Source: Hericium rajendrae (lineage: Eukaryota > Basidiomycota > Agaricomycetes > Russulales > Hericiaceae). From it: a stretch of 64,000 bases of DNA. Location: positions 620,001 to 684,000 of the forward strand of contig CM065886.1 in the NCBI GenBank assembly GCA_033439255.1. The letters are read 5' to 3'. The notes beneath the pieces are model-generated. The model ran no database searches. It was not told the DNA's origin and saw only the letters and a program-made list of their open reading frames with translations. This document shows positions 63,913 to 64,000 of this stretch, in pieces (position 1 is the first letter of the stretch; each line of letters starts with the position of its first letter). A program made the position numbers and the translations under genes.

Positions 63913-64000
63913 GATGTCTGGGAGGTGACTATGAAAATGGCGCGCAGAAGCTGAGATACGTTGGTGAGACCACGTTCTGCAAGAATGCCGCCCTGGTATA
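63913..64000. other. Upstream region of the minus-strand gene
   Basis: Too short to interpret; presumably promoter sequence. Confidence 0.4.

Noticed and set aside
1-64000. CRISPR array or rRNA genes
   Set aside because: No regularly spaced direct repeats with unique spacers and no rRNA-like sequence; the organism is a eukaryote.

Overview
The window looks like a repeat-rich accessory region of an Agaricomycete (mushroom-forming basidiomycete) chromosome. Supporting signs are short 46-67 bp GT-AG introns, a tnp2-type transposase typical of basidiomycetes, a TET/JBP-like oxygenase, an F-box protein, fungal N-terminal plus ubiquitin-like-domain proteins, a large Ty3/gypsy chromovirus and a Helitron. 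Only the last ~6 kb reads as ordinary conserved housekeeping sequence.

Layout. 1-5 kb: GC-rich 20-bp minisatellite arrays, foldback and palindromic repeats, and two head-to-head tRNA-derived SINE-like units. 5.6-11.3 kb: a decayed multi-exon gene, one hypothetical gene, and GC-rich sequence with a three-copy 144-bp tandem repeat. 11,358-27,616: a gypsy chromovirus on the minus strand with near-identical LTRs and a perfect CTCAC target duplication. It carries a 3.9 kb inverted-repeat element nested inside it. 27.7-33.1 kb: an apparently intact TET/JBP-like 2-oxoglutarate oxygenase gene lies tail-to-tail with an apparently intact 1,094-residue tnp2 (CACTA-like) transposase gene. 33.5-42.2 kb: MITE-like units, gene fragments and several copies of a repeat family built from a GC array and a GAGTATCGCTC hairpin. 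42.2-48.2 kb: an F-box gene and members of an expanded family of unknown function with a GD-[IVF]-V-LVE motif. 48.7-49.9 kb: a decayed cytochrome b5 reductase gene with a piece of an aldehyde dehydrogenase gene spliced into it. 50.1-56.1 kb: a full-length Helitron Rep-helicase ORF on the minus strand. 57-64 kb: two complete inverted paralogs and one truncated copy of the STAND-N-terminal-like/ubiquitin-like family, flanking a Derlin gene and the orotate phosphoribosyltransferase gene URA5.

How the parts relate. Derlin (ER-associated degradation) and URA5 (pyrimidine synthesis) are the only clear housekeeping genes. The rest is mobile DNA and lineage-specific families. The most notable system is the TET/JBP-like oxygenase paired with a transposase. 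It stands beside a young retroelement whose two LTRs differ only by CpG transitions and a one-base indel, which suggests a locus under cytosine methylation where a mobile element carries its own putative methyl-cytosine oxidase. The second notable item is the hairpin and GC-array repeat family, which matches no family known to me. All assignments come from reading the sequence; no database search was run.
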